Notes under the pieces: generated by a model | Told to the model about the DNA's origin: nothing | The model's database searches: none | The model's input: only the letters and a program-made list of their open reading frames with translations | From: Pinguiococcus pyrenoidosus | Taxonomy: Eukaryota; Sar; Pinguiophyceae; Pinguiochrysidales; Pinguiochrysidaceae | Assembly: GCA_019677205.1 (NCBI GenBank) | Contig: JAAMXY010000204.1 | Coordinates: 1 to 39,474 of the forward strand | DNA: 39,474 nt | Direction: 5' to 3' | Program-made: the position numbers and the translations under genes | Part shown: positions 1 through 9,052 of the stretch, piece by piece | How positions within the stretch are numbered: position 1 is the first letter of the stretch | Layout: every line of letters begins with the position of its first letter

Positions 1-86
1 AAGTCAAACGCGATTTTCGCTGTGTAGCTGTACTTTGCTACTTTGTAGCTGCCATCTCGATCTGTAAACGCTGATGAAGTTGTCCT

Positions 87-187
87 TCGCCCTCGCTCAC
101 GGTGGGCTTCGCTCGTGTCCTTCGCCCTCGCTCACTGTGGGCCTCACTCACGGTGGGCCTCGCTCGTGTCCTTCGCCGCGTGTTCTT
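87..187. repeat. Imperfect GC-rich tandem repeat, about 35-bp unit
   Basis: Units built on CTCGCTCACGGTGGGC, CTCGTGTCCTTCGCC and shortened forms recur about two and a half times. On the minus strand each unit carries a GTGAGTG or GTGAGCG string that looks like a 5' splice site. The array overlaps the tail of the possible exon on that strand. Confidence 0.6.
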
Positions 188-418
188 CGCCTCCGCTGTG
201 GGCCTGGCTTGGGCCGATTTTCTTCGATCGCCGCGGAGCCGCAGCTGCTCGTTCTCCACGATGGCCGCCGGCTCCTCGGGCCGGGGCGTGGCGAGCACAA
301 AGCCCGGGAGAGCCCAGCCGGTGCTCTTCAGGTAGTCCACGTCGTCGCGGCACTTTTTCTCCAGCAGCGACAGCTCCTCGTCGGCCTCCTCCGGCGTGTA
401 CGCGCAGGGCGCCGCCTC
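152..418 (-). CDS. Possible partial exon of an unrecognised gene leaving the left edge
   Basis: On the minus strand the open frame spans 445 down to 38. Within it, 418-152 looks like an exon. It is preceded by a GTTGCAG acceptor, followed by a GTGAGTG donor, and is 267 nt (89 codons, frame kept). The N-terminal half reads like a real acidic protein (TPEEADEELSLLEKKCRDDV, then a tryptophan-containing DYLKSTGWALPGFVL stretch). The rest becomes Arg/Thr/Pro-rich and runs into a GC-rich tandem repeat. I do not recognise the family. If real, the gene continues left of the window and lies head to head with the GNL3 gene, about 300 bp away. It could equally be a chance open frame. Confidence 0.33.
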
Positions 419-741
419 CTGCAACTTTCGCATCGGCAAGCGCATGGTTGGCGGCGAAAATTTCAGCAGGTGGTCGAAAGGTGGTCGGCGGGTGGTCGTG
501 CAATAGGGTGGTGACCAAGGTGGTCATCCGATGTGTGCACAAGTCTAATCCTAAGCTTCCTGCCGTCGAGCTTTTCAGCCACCGTGACCGCCCGATGCGT
601 CTGTCTGTCCCGGGAAAACTGGTGACCCAAGGGTACCCGGGTTTTCACCATTCATCTCCGAGGCGCCCCCCAGAACCGCGCCTTCAGCAGCGCTTTCTCG
701 CGAATTTTCCGTTTTTACGGCCTTGCCTGCTCCTTGTCACC

Positions 742-2193
742 ATGGTGAAGAAGAAGAGCGGCAGCAAGCGCCAGAGCGTCCGCGTGCGCGAAGATGTGAA
801 GAAGAAGGTCCGCGAGAGTCGCCGAAAGGCCAAGAAGTGGGCGAACCGGAACCCAGAGAAGGCCGCCGTTCTTCGGAAGATGAAGGCGACGCAGAACACG
901 GACCGAGGCATTCCGAACTCGCATCCCTTGAAGGCAAAGCTTCTCGAGCTCGCGGAGCGCTCCAAGGAGAGACGGGCGCAGGAAGAGCAGCAGAAGAAGG
1001 AGGCGAAGAAGCAACGCCGGAGAGACGTTCTCGCCAGTCGGCTTCAGGCGGCGCCGCAGGACGACGCCGACGCTCTGGCGGATCTCATGCGCGAGAACGA
1101 GCGGAAAGCGGCGGAGTTCCAAGAGGCCGGCGGAGGGGACCAAGACGCAGAGGGGGGCCAAACCGACGAGTCGCTGGGGCAGAGCAGCCGGCGCGCGTAC
1201 ATGCGGGAGCTCAAGAAGGTGGTGGGCGCCGCAGACGTGGTTTTGCATGTGCTCGACGCGCGGGACCCGATGGGCAGCTTCAGCATGGCGATGGAAGACG
1301 CGGTGAGGAGCGTGGCCGACAAGCGCCTCGTGCTGGTCTTGAACAAGGCGGATCTGGTGCCCAAGGACGTGTTGCAGGCGTGGCTGAGGTACCTTCGCCG
1401 CCGGGCGCCTACGGTGGCCTTCAAGGCAAGCACGGGCGACGCGGCGCACCTGAAGCAGCTCAGTGGGGACGTTGCAAGCGTGAACGCCTCGCTGCTTCGG
1501 TCCCACGCGTCCGTCGGCGCGGAGCAGCTGCTCAACCTTCTCAAGAACTACTGCCGCTCCGGGGGCCTCAAAAGTGCCATTGCGGTCGGCGTCGTGGGAT
1601 ATCCCAATGTGGGGAAAAGCAGCATCATCAACAGCCTGAAGCGGACTCGCAGTGTGGGCGTCAGCGCGACGGCAGGCCACACGAGGGCGATGCAGGAGGT
1701 CGTGCTTGACAAGAACATCCGACTTCTCGATTGCCCCGGCGTCGTCTTTGCGGACGGCGATGCCGCCACCACTGCGCTTCGCAACGTGGTGGATCCGGAC
1801 GCCCTGGAGGATCCGCTGCGGCCCGCGGAGGCGATTTTGGACCAGGTGCCCATGGCCCTGCTGCAGGCAAAGTATGCGTTGCCATCCTCCGCTCGCGCGA
1901 GCAAGACTGCCTTCTTCGCTGCCCTGGGACGACGCCTGGGGCGCGTCAAGCGAGGCGGCGTACCGGATCTGGAGGCGTCCGCGAGGGCACTCCTGCGAGA
2001 CTGGAACAGCGGCCGGATTCCGTTCCACAAGACGCCTCCCGAGGATCGAGTGGAAGGAGCACATGAAGATGATAGAATTCTTGAGGGTTTCAGCACGGAG
2101 GTAGACATTCAGGCCCTTGAGGAAGGCGACGCTGCTCTTTTCGCATCCCTTCCGAACAGCGGTGACGCAGACGACGATCGGATGGAAGAATAA
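742..2193 (+). CDS. GNL3: Nucleolar GTPase, nucleostemin/GNL3 family
   Basis: A single-exon gene of 483 residues. Members of this family shuttle between nucleolus and nucleoplasm and act in large-subunit ribosome biogenesis and cell proliferation. The first ~110 residues are very basic (MVKKKSGSKRQSVRVRED...), as in the Grn1/GNL3 N-terminal nucleolar domain. The GTPase motifs come in circularly permuted order, the family hallmark. G4 NKAD is at about 201-204, a G5-like FKAST follows, then the P-loop GYPNVGKSS at about 286-294, a G2 region with ATAGHTR, and G3 DCPG at about 330-333. The C-terminus is acidic. The start was chosen at CACCATGG because the open frame reaches upstream only through non-ATG codons and the protein then begins exactly as the family does. 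It converges on the TPR-Aha1 gene with 197 bp between stops. Confidence 0.93.
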   Translation: MVKKKSGSKRQSVRVREDVKKKVRESRRKAKKWANRNPEKAAVLRKMKATQNTDRGIPNSHPLKAKLLELAERSKERRAQEEQQKKEAKKQRRRDVLASRLQAAPQDDADALADLMRENERKAAEFQEAGGGDQDAEGGQTDESLGQSSRRAYMRELKKVVGAADVVLHVLDARDPMGSFSMAMEDAVRSVADKRLVLVLNKADLVPKDVLQAWLRYLRRRAPTVAFKASTGDAAHLKQLSGDVASVNASLLRSHASVGAEQLLNLLKNYCRSGGLKSAIAVGVVGYPNVGKSSIINSLKRTRSVGVSATAGHTRAMQEVVLDKNIRLLDCPGVVFADGDAATTALRNVVDPDALEDPLRPAEAILDQVPMALLQAKYALPSSARASKTAFFAALGRRLGRVKRGGVPDLEASARALLRDWNSGRIPFHKTPPEDRVEGAHEDDRILEGFSTEVDIQALEEGDAALFASLPNSGDADDDRMEE

Positions 2194-2258
2194 GAACGAG
2201 GAACTTCTCAAGAACAACGAACTTCAACATGCTTTCGTCTCCGATTTCAGGGCAGTCC

Positions 2259-2330
2259 GATCCAACGATCCGACGATCCGACGATCCAACGATCCGACGA
2301 TCCGACGATCCAACGATCCAACGATCCGAC
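2259..2330. repeat. Nine perfect 8-bp tandem units GATCC(A/G)AC
   Basis: Nine contiguous octamers, differing only at the sixth base, in the order A G G A G G A A G. It therefore also reads as a 24-bp higher-order unit repeated about three times. It lies in the short gap between two convergent genes (stops at 2193 and 2391), so it is probably in one or both 3' untranslated regions. An octamer period would shift frame, consistent with non-coding sequence. Confidence 0.95.
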
Positions 2331-2390
2331 GAATCGGAGGTGAATTCGCGAAGGATGTGCCCTATGCTGCTCGGGAGCGCACCGACAGCT

Positions 2391-5067
2391 CTACTTTTGC
2401 TTGAACTCCTCAGAGAACCTGTCTACCGCCAACAAGACATTCCGCCGGAACTCCTGGAGAGCCTCGTCCATGGCATGCTTGTGCTCTGCGTCAGGACCTG
2501 CAGGCGCGACGGGAACGATGAGTAAGCTTCTGGACGTTGGGAGCAGGTCGGCGTGGCGCAGCGTTCTGAAACCTGATCCGAGAGCTGACGTGAGCTTTGA
2601 TGTGAGACGTACCTCGCTTGAGCCGACAGTGGCAGGGGCACTCCTCGTCCGGGTTGATGCTACTGATGTCTGGAAGATTCAGAGTGCCCTTGTACTTCTT
2701 CGTCTTCGTCTCCGCCTCTTCGCCGGACGGTACGCCGCTTATGGCAGCCTCCGGCTTCATCTCCGTGAGCACGGCCTCGAACTCCGCCTCGGCGGTGAGC
2801 TCGAAGATGTATCTGGGCTTCCCGCGCACTAACGTGATGCTAGCATCTCCGTCGACTTTCTGCGAAGTGACGGTGGGGCGGGTTTGCAGATGGTGAGTTC
2901 TCCCCGTGTCTCTTTCGTGTTCTCGTGCCAGCGCGACAGTGGATGGTCACGCGAGCACCCACCTTCACTTTGGTTATTCGGATGTCCACGTTCTGCATGA
3001 TCGCGAGCATCTTGCCCAGGCTCTCTGGGTTGCCAAGATCCCCTGACGAGATGCCATGCAACGCGTCCAGGATGTTGCCTTGGTCGAGAGAGCTCTTCTT
3101 CTCTGCCGTGACCGCCTCGAGCTGCTTCTCAAACTCCTCCTTGGCCCAATCGCTCATGTCGCGTTCTGCGTCGACGAGGAAGTACGCAACGCAAACGCAT
3201 CAGGGCCAGGTCCGTGGAGGCCCGCCATGGAGCATTCCCAACGCACCTTCCCAGGTCCCTGCCGCGTTCCAGGCGGAGCCTTTCTTTTGCGAGGAGTCGC
3301 TGGCGATCCTTTGAGGGGTAGGTGCCTGCGCTGCCGGTGCCACGGGGTCCACCCGCTGAGGCGTGATGTCGCCAATCAGCTTCTTGGCCTCCTCCGACAA
3401 CTCATTGTTGAAATACGTTGTCACTTTGCCGTCCGCGGTGCGCCGGTACCCTCTCAGATCCGACGCCGTCCCGGCCTCGAGGTCGTCGTCCTCTTCCGCT
3501 TTCGTGTCCGAGGTCGCCTTGGCAGTCCTGCAACGGGCGGCCAAAGACAAGCGGTTCAGCCGCTCGACTCTTCCGCAACTCGACCTTGCGCCCAAACCAA
3601 GAGGGCTCACCTCCGCCGCTCTTCCTTTTGACGCCTGCGCTCTTCGTCTTTCTTCCGCGCGGCCTCGTTCTTCTTCGCGTCCTGCTCGGCTTTCTTAGCC
3701 TTCTCCGCAGCCTCCTTCTCCTTCTTCTTGTTCTCCTTCCAGGTGGCGAAGTCGGGGAAGGCCTCCTCTGCAGGTTCCACATCCATAGCTGGATCGACCT
3801 CCTTTGCGGGATCGACCTCTTCTGCTGCTTGACCGTCTACGTCCATCGCATCCTCCTCGGCGCTGGCCTCGGGTTCAGCGACTGGCGGCGCTTCGGTAGA
3901 CGCGGCCGCCTCGGCCGCGTCCTCTGCAGCTCCCGGCACATCTTCGGCGGCATCTCCGTCGTCGTTGTCAGCGGCTTGCAGATCCTCTCTAGCGCCGCTG
4001 CCGGACGGAGCCTTGCTCGCTTCGAAGGCTGCTTTCTCGGCTTCGTATTCCACTCGCAGCTCTGCCTCTTTCGCCTCCGCTTCCCGGAGCTTGCGGAGCC
4101 GCTCTTCCTCCTTGTCTTCATACAGGGATCCGGCAAAGAGACCTTTGAAGTTCTCGCGGTCCTTCTTCTTGGCGCGCTGCTGCTGCTGCGTATTGTACTT
4201 CAGCTCCCGCTTGATTCCACGGTTGTCGGGGTCGGCACGAAGCGCTGCTTCCAAGTCGGAGCGGCCCTCGTCCAGAAGGCCGAACCTGGTCCGCGCAAAG
4301 CCTCGTCGGAAGAGCGCCTGCGTGGAATGCTTGAGTCCCGGACCTGTTGCATCGACAGCACAGGCGCCTCGAGGGCATACCTTGGAGCTCGCCGCATCCA
4401 ATTCCAGGGCTCGGGACGCATGGCGGATGGAGGCGGCCCAGTCCTCTTGCTTGTTCAGGCAGGCGGCCATGTTGAGGTGCAGCGAGAGCGCCACGTTCTT
4501 CGCCCCGACCTCCGGCCCAACGAGGGCGCTCAGATCTTTGCCGCTCTGGAAGCATTCAAGAGAGTATCTTTAGAAGATCCACGCAAAATCTTGGCTCGAT
4601 CTTCGGGGGCCGTAGGGCTGAAACGCTGATCCGTGATTCGGTGCGGCTTCGCTTCTCGTCCGCTGGCACCGCCGAGATCAGCACTTGCAATCTGCTCGGC
4701 ACCCTCTGTCTTCTCTACATCCATCTTGCAAAACAACCACGTTCTTGAGCAGTACCTTGAGGCATCCCTTGTCCTCGGCCGTCTTCATCTGCTCCAGACC
4801 TTCTTCGTAGCTTTGGCGGGCTTCGGCAATGGTGCCGGCGCGGAACTTTTCGTTGCCCTGCTCTTTGCAGGCCTCCGCCCGCCGCACGAGCTCCATGAGA
4901 GGCGGCGCGTCGGCCTCCACTTCGTCCATCTTGTTGTCCTCGTCTTCGGTGCCGATGTTCTCGAAGCGCGAGTAGTCATTGGCGTCCAAGGACGCGGCCG
5001 CGCCTCCCGGAGGCGCCATCGGCACTGGCCGCTGCGGAGTCAGCGACGGAGGGATCGAAGAAGCCAT
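2391..5067 (-). CDS. Hsp90 co-chaperone: TPR clamp fused to Aha1 N-terminal domain
   Basis: Seven exons: 5067-4756, 4545-4381, 4317-3611, 3527-3247, 3165-2963, 2859-2613, 2497-2391. Phases agree throughout and give 673 residues. Residues ~57-191 form three TPR motifs with the carboxylate-clamp residues that grip the EEVD tail of Hsp90/Hsp70: K and N in ACKEQGNEKF, N in LHLNMAACL, and K and R in SSKALFRRG. That last pair is only adjacent after removing the in-frame 63-nt intron 4318-4380. A long acidic, then Lys/Glu-rich linker follows (~200-395), then a YRRTADGKVTTYFNNEL motif. From ~480 there is an Aha1_N-like domain (SAWNAAGTWEERD, DIRITKVK, VRGKPRYIFEL, KYKGTLNLPDIS). The family stimulates Hsp90 ATPase. 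No C-terminal Aha1 (AHSA1) domain is present. Introns are 63-210 nt. Recognition of both domains is firm; the exact function of the fusion is inferred. Confidence 0.85.
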
Positions 5068-5527
5068 GGTGAGACGAGACGAAGATCGACAGGCAGCTGT
5101 GGCGACACGAACGCGCGCGGGCGTACGGAGACCTGCAGACCATCCGCAGAGAATCGAGAAGTGTTGTGGTCAGCGCTCAGCTTCCGCTAAGACGTTTCAT
5201 ATTTGATTTGATTTACTTTTTCAAAATATATATAATAAAATGAAATATTCATTATTTATGAACTGGAATGAGCGTGCAAAAAGGTCTCGAAAAGCCGTTC
5301 AACAAAGGCCACTTCCTCCAGTAATCATCATATCTCATAATGTAAAACAAAAATATTATACAAACGCTTATCTTGATTCAAAAACCGAGATGTCGACGTC
5401 GCGTCTTTCATCCATGCCATATCGAAACGGATCGCTATGGGGACGGCTTTCCATCGCACCAAAGCGATCGTGAGGTCGCGCGGCACGAAGTTCCCGCAGA
5501 GCGCTGGTGAACCGCACATACCGTAGG
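5068..5527. promoter_or_regulatory. Divergent promoter region with an AT-rich island
   Basis: This 460-bp interval separates the TPR-Aha1 start (minus strand) from the TOM22-like start (plus strand). Positions 5196-5260 are strikingly AT-rich, with ATATATATAATAAAA, in otherwise GC-rich DNA, and 5330-5370 is moderately AT-rich. I see no coding frame that looks real. It probably holds both promoters. Confidence 0.5.
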
Positions 5528-5875
5528 ATGGCCGATCTCTTGGATCATGGTGACGAGGACGAAGGAGGCGGCGTGAAGTGGCTGCTGAACCGGACTGGCG
5601 AGGGCTTGGACTCCGTCCGGAAGTTCAGCATCCGGTCCGTAGCTTTCGGCTGGGGAGTCGTGAACGCCACGGGCCCGTACGTCTGGTGGGCCGCGATGAC
5701 CGCCGTGTTCGCCTTCGCTCCCTTGGTCTTCGAGGGGCAGAGGGAAGCGGAGGTGCTCAAGGAAGAGCAAGTCATGATCAAGCAGCTGCGCGAAGAGGGC
5801 TTCTCCAGCACCCAGATCGCACAGATGGGATACGGCTCGGCCGTGGCGCCCAGTGTTTTGCAAGACGCGAAGTGA
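5528..5875 (+). CDS. TOM22-like mitochondrial outer-membrane import receptor
   Basis: Intronless, 115 residues. TOM22 is a tail-anchored receptor and organiser of the mitochondrial preprotein translocase. The layout fits: a short acidic N-terminus (ADLLDHGDEDEGG), an amphipathic basic stretch (LDSVRKFSIRSVAFGW), one membrane span around residues 50-70 (YVWWAAMTAVFAFAPLVFE), and a short polar tail. The span ends in PLVFEGQREAEVLKEEQ, much like the PVVFETEK... junction of animal TOM22. The ATG at 5528 is the first in frame; the upstream extension begins with GTG. It converges with the kinase-like gene, 223 bp away. Small size and low complexity leave room for another tail-anchored protein. Confidence 0.65.
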   Translation: MADLLDHGDEDEGGGVKWLLNRTGEGLDSVRKFSIRSVAFGWGVVNATGPYVWWAAMTAVFAFAPLVFEGQREAEVLKEEQVMIKQLREEGFSSTQIAQMGYGSAVAPSVLQDAK

Positions 5876-6098
5876 GCTGCGCCTTGCCCTGATAGACGTG
5901 AGGTTGGGTGGGGGGTGGTGCGGGCGTGGCCGGCAAGGGCCAGCGGTGTGCGGCGCCGACCGACAGATGCGTGTCACAGGTGGAGCGATGGCAGCGGAGG
6001 ACAGATGCGGCGTTTCCCTCGAAACCCTCTGGCCGGCGTCCCGCAGGTGGAACGCTGCGCTGGCGACGAGCACGATTCACACAATTGACACAAACAGC

Positions 6099-7965
6099 TT
6101 ACTTGGATCCATTCTGTTCGGCCGCTGGAGCGGCGGCGTCCCCGTTCCCCTGAGCTTGGGCGGCAGCGCTCTTCTTCTGTGCCGCGGCAATCGCAGCATC
6201 CATCTCCCGCACAAGTCTGTCCAATCCTTTCATGATGTACTCCACCGTCGTGCCGTCGACGCAGAAGACGACGGCGCGGTCTTTCATCGCCTTCACAGTC
6301 GCGGACGCGATTCGCTGCGCGGCGCGGCGCTGACCGATCAGAGTCGCATCCGGCAGGATCAGCTGGAAGCGGTGGGGCGTGGTGATGTAGTTGACGGTCT
6401 GCTCGCGACCCTCCAACAGCACGACGCTTCCCTGGGCTTCCATGCTCTGCAGAGCGGCGCCCGCGAAACTGATGACCTCGCCCTGCGAGTACTTCGCCAC
6501 CGTGGGGATGTAGCGCTTCACCATGGGCCCCTTCAGGACGGTGTTTTGCACGTCCGAGACCATCAGCTTGAGTCCGAGGCCGTCAATCTCGATGTCGTAC
6601 TTGTCGTTGATCCGCCCAAACTTGAGCATGTTGATCCAGCGGCGGATGTTCCCCGGCGTGAGCACCTCTTCGGAGAAATCCATGCCTAACCATATCGTCG
6701 CAGGAGTTAGCGGCCTTCCTCGAGCTCGCGCTTGCGAGGCGCGTTTGCGAGGCGCGTTTGCGAGGCGACATTTGCGAGGGTCCCCAAGACCACAACTCTG
6801 CAATCCGGCGTACCTTGCTGGACACAGTGCGTAGTCGCCAGCAGCGTGAGCGACCGGAAGATGTTGCCATTCGACCAGGTGAGGGAGTTGGGGATGAGCT
6901 CCTTCAGCTTGCTCATGGTCGTCCCTTTGCCCGTGCCGCTGAGGCCCACAAGCGCCACCACATAACCTGTCGTCGACAAGGCGGAGACAGACAGAGAGAG
7001 ACGATGAGAAAGAGACAGAGAGAGGAAAGGAGCGAGAAGCGAAGCTCAGCAGCTCATCACCAGCATCACCCAAAAAGAGGATTTGGCAGAGATAAGGAGA
7101 GCATAGGCTCCGCAACGCCCAGCTCAGCGCAGCAGACTCGAGCGAGGCGATCCCCCATCCATCGGTGCAGCGGCGACGTACCTCCCGAGCTTGGCAGACG
7201 CTTGTGGATGAGTCTCGCCACCGCATCAGCCGGCTTGCCCTCGACGTTGATCTCCTGATACGGTCTTGGCCGCATGTCGGACGGCAGCGCACCCTTCGCC
7301 ACCGCCAAGTCGATCCCCTCCTGCAGCTTTTGTGCGTCCTCTGCATCCCTCTTCGCGATGGCCTCGCCCTCGTACGCCGCCAACCGCTGGAAGTTGGGCA
7401 TCTTGCCCAGCACGGAGATGATCAGGGTGGTGGTCTTGTCATCCTCGCCGAAGAGCACGTCGCGCATGCCGCTGGGGACGGCGGCCGGCGTCGCCGGCTG
7501 CGGCATCGAGAAGGTCACGTCCGCATCCGCCGGGTCGCGCTTGCCTGCGAGCGAGACGGTCAGCGGATCCCACTCTGGGGCGCGTGCTGAGCATCCGGAT
7601 GGAGCGCACCTTGGCCCGCGAAGCAGTTGCCGAAGATGTAGTTAAACATCGTGAAGCTACGGCGTCCCAGCGGCGCGACGAGATGGAAGCATTCCTGCAA
7701 GGGGGGGGCAAAAGCGGGATTTATCTCGGCAGAAGTCAGCTGATGCGCGGTTGAAGCCGCGTTTCGGTTTCACTATCGCCCGATTTCCCGAGGGTTTTCA
7801 AACCGTAATCGAGGTTTTAAAACCGTAATCGATTGCAGGCGCTGAAGATCGCGTCTCGCCGGGAAGGCAGAGAGCAGAGAGTGTCACCAACCGTTCGCGT
7901 GGGCGATACCAGTCATCGCTGAAGTGGGTCCGTACAGCTGGCCGGCGTGAAACGGAGCCAATCAT
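6099..7965 (-). CDS. P-loop nucleotide (cytidylate) kinase-like protein with a novel N-terminal half
   Basis: Five exons: 7965-7888, 7694-7610, 7544-7182, 6966-6814, 6685-6099. Phases agree and give 421 residues. The C-terminal half carries a P-loop, GLSGTGKGTT, at ~183-192, then SNGNIFRSLT, VSDVQNTVLKGP and VVLLEGREQTVNYI, arranged like the nucleoside-monophosphate kinase fold and most like cytidylate kinase. It would transfer phosphate from ATP to a nucleotide. The first ~175 residues (HFSDDWYRPRERLECFHL, SFTMFNYIFGNCFAGQG...) match nothing I can name. The C-terminal tail is Ala/Gln-rich. Exon 1 is the weakest part: a conservative start would be the in-frame ATG at 7649. Intron 6686-6813 contains a small tandem repeat. 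Substrate is uncertain. Confidence 0.68.
6731..6780. repeat. Short tandem repeat GCGAGGCGCGTTT inside an intron
   Basis: About three imperfect copies of a 13-bp unit (GCGAGGCGCGTTT and variants) lie in the last intron of the kinase-like gene. Confidence 0.7.
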
Positions 7966-8262
7966 CTGGCGGCGCTGCGCAACGTAGCTCGATCCAAGTG
8001 GTCAACCCATTTTGAAGTTGCAAGCCAGGGCACGTTCCAACCAATCTTGACTCCTGCTGACGATACCCCAAGCTTCCTATCCCGGCCTCCTTCGGCACTT
8101 CCCGCAAACCCTTGAACTTTGAGATTCAAAACGTTGTGGATCCAAAGCACAGCGGTCCGGGCGCTGGCGCGGGAAGACGAATCCATATGGGTTCAGTCGC
8201 CCGTTCAGACGGCCGTTCCCCCGCGCGAACCCGCCTGTCCGCCGCCCGAATTCACGCTTAGC
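7966..8262. promoter_or_regulatory. Shared 5' region of kinase-like and PLAC8 genes
   Basis: 297 bp separate two divergent start codons, so both promoters and leaders must fit here. The plus-strand frame is open through 8119-8262 but has no ATG before 8263. No distinct motif was seen. Confidence 0.4.
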
Positions 8263-8670
8263 ATGGCCGAACAAGCTGCCAAGGCCAACGCGGCCATCAC
8301 GGAGAACGAGCAGGCCAAGCAAGCGCACGATGCGCTGTCGCCGGGCTTCCAAGCGCCGCTGTTCGGCTGCTTGTCCGAAGGCCCCGTGCCTTGCCTCGTG
8401 TCCTGCTGCTGCGCGCCCGTCGTGCTGGGCATGATCACCGCCCAGATGGACGACCGGGAGTGCACGCCTTGCGACTGCCTCCTGGCCACGCCGCTGTACC
8501 AGCTTCGCCAGCGGATCCGCAGCATGCACAGCATCGAGTACGCGCCCCTCCAGGACTGCGCGGTGTCCACGTGCTGCGTATGCGTGAGCGTGCACCAGAC
8601 GGCCATCGAGTGGAAGAATCGCTCTGGCAAGGAACCCGAGTGGATCAAGATGCCGGACCGCTACTCGTAG
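8263..8670 (+). CDS. PLAC8-family cysteine-rich protein
   Basis: Intronless, 135 residues. It shows the clustered cysteines of the PLAC8 (Cys-rich, FCR/PCR) family: GPVPCLVSCCCAPVVLG near residue 45, a C-x2-C-x-C group (ECTPCDCLLATPLYQLRQRI) in the middle, and STCCVCVSVHQTAIEW toward the end. Plant and algal relatives sit in the plasma membrane and have been linked to organ size or metal (Cd, Zn) tolerance; I cannot assign the role here. The hydrophobic Cys segments fit membrane association. The start at GCATGG is the first ATG of the frame. It lies head to head with the kinase-like gene. Confidence 0.75.
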   Translation: MAEQAAKANAAITENEQAKQAHDALSPGFQAPLFGCLSEGPVPCLVSCCCAPVVLGMITAQMDDRECTPCDCLLATPLYQLRQRIRSMHSIEYAPLQDCAVSTCCVCVSVHQTAIEWKNRSGKEPEWIKMPDRYS

Positions 8671-9052
8671 AGCACGGGACACATCGTGCGTAGCGTACAC
8701 CAGCTTCCGAAGCATCGGACGTCGGCGGATCGTTGGCCGTGATCCATCCGCATGGAATGGAGAGCCGTGGCCCTTGATCTCGCCAGTGTCGCGAACCAGG
8801 GAAGCTGAATAGCTCAGTTTATTAGATGGGCCCCAAAGCCAGCCCAAAGACGGTAAGTGATGCAGGGAAAAAACCTCGACGAGAAGCAAGTCAGTAAGTA
8901 ACCAATGCAACCAAACGAAAGGAAAGGAAAGGAAAGGAAAGCGCCAAAAGTTCCTCCTTTTTCATTAAGACCAAAACGTCTCCACGTTGCATCTCACATG
9001 CAAAAATCTCCAAAATTTTTACCAAGCTTCTGCACCGCTTCTGTCAAAAATC
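8671..9052. other. Intergenic between convergent PLAC8 and THADA genes, with a GAAAG microsatellite
   Basis: 382 bp of presumed 3' untranslated sequence. It contains five GAAAG units at 8917-8941, and 8950-9020 becomes AT-rich. No gene is seen. Confidence 0.6.

Noticed and set aside
715-2217. Minus-strand open frame of 500 codons
   Set aside because: Shadow of GNL3, which has all G motifs on the plus strand.
3418-4629. Plus-strand open frame of 403 codons, Leu/Arg-rich
   Set aside because: It is antisense to the charged exons of the TPR-Aha1 gene, whose spliced model has domain support; GC-rich codons leave the opposite frame open.
5240-5473. Plus-strand frame of 77 codons in the AT-rich divergent promoter
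   Set aside because: No homology, unusual composition, and it sits in the TOM22/TPR-Aha1 5' region.
7439-7711. Arg-rich minus-strand frame over the kinase-like gene
   Set aside because: Out of frame with the homologous exons and would read through a well-placed 65-nt intron.
8119-8262. In-frame N-terminal extension of the PLAC8 protein
   Set aside because: No ATG in the extension; 8263 has good context and gives the expected family length.
8941-8948. GCGCCAAA, another E2F-type string
   Set aside because: It lies between convergent gene ends, not upstream of a start, so it is probably chance.
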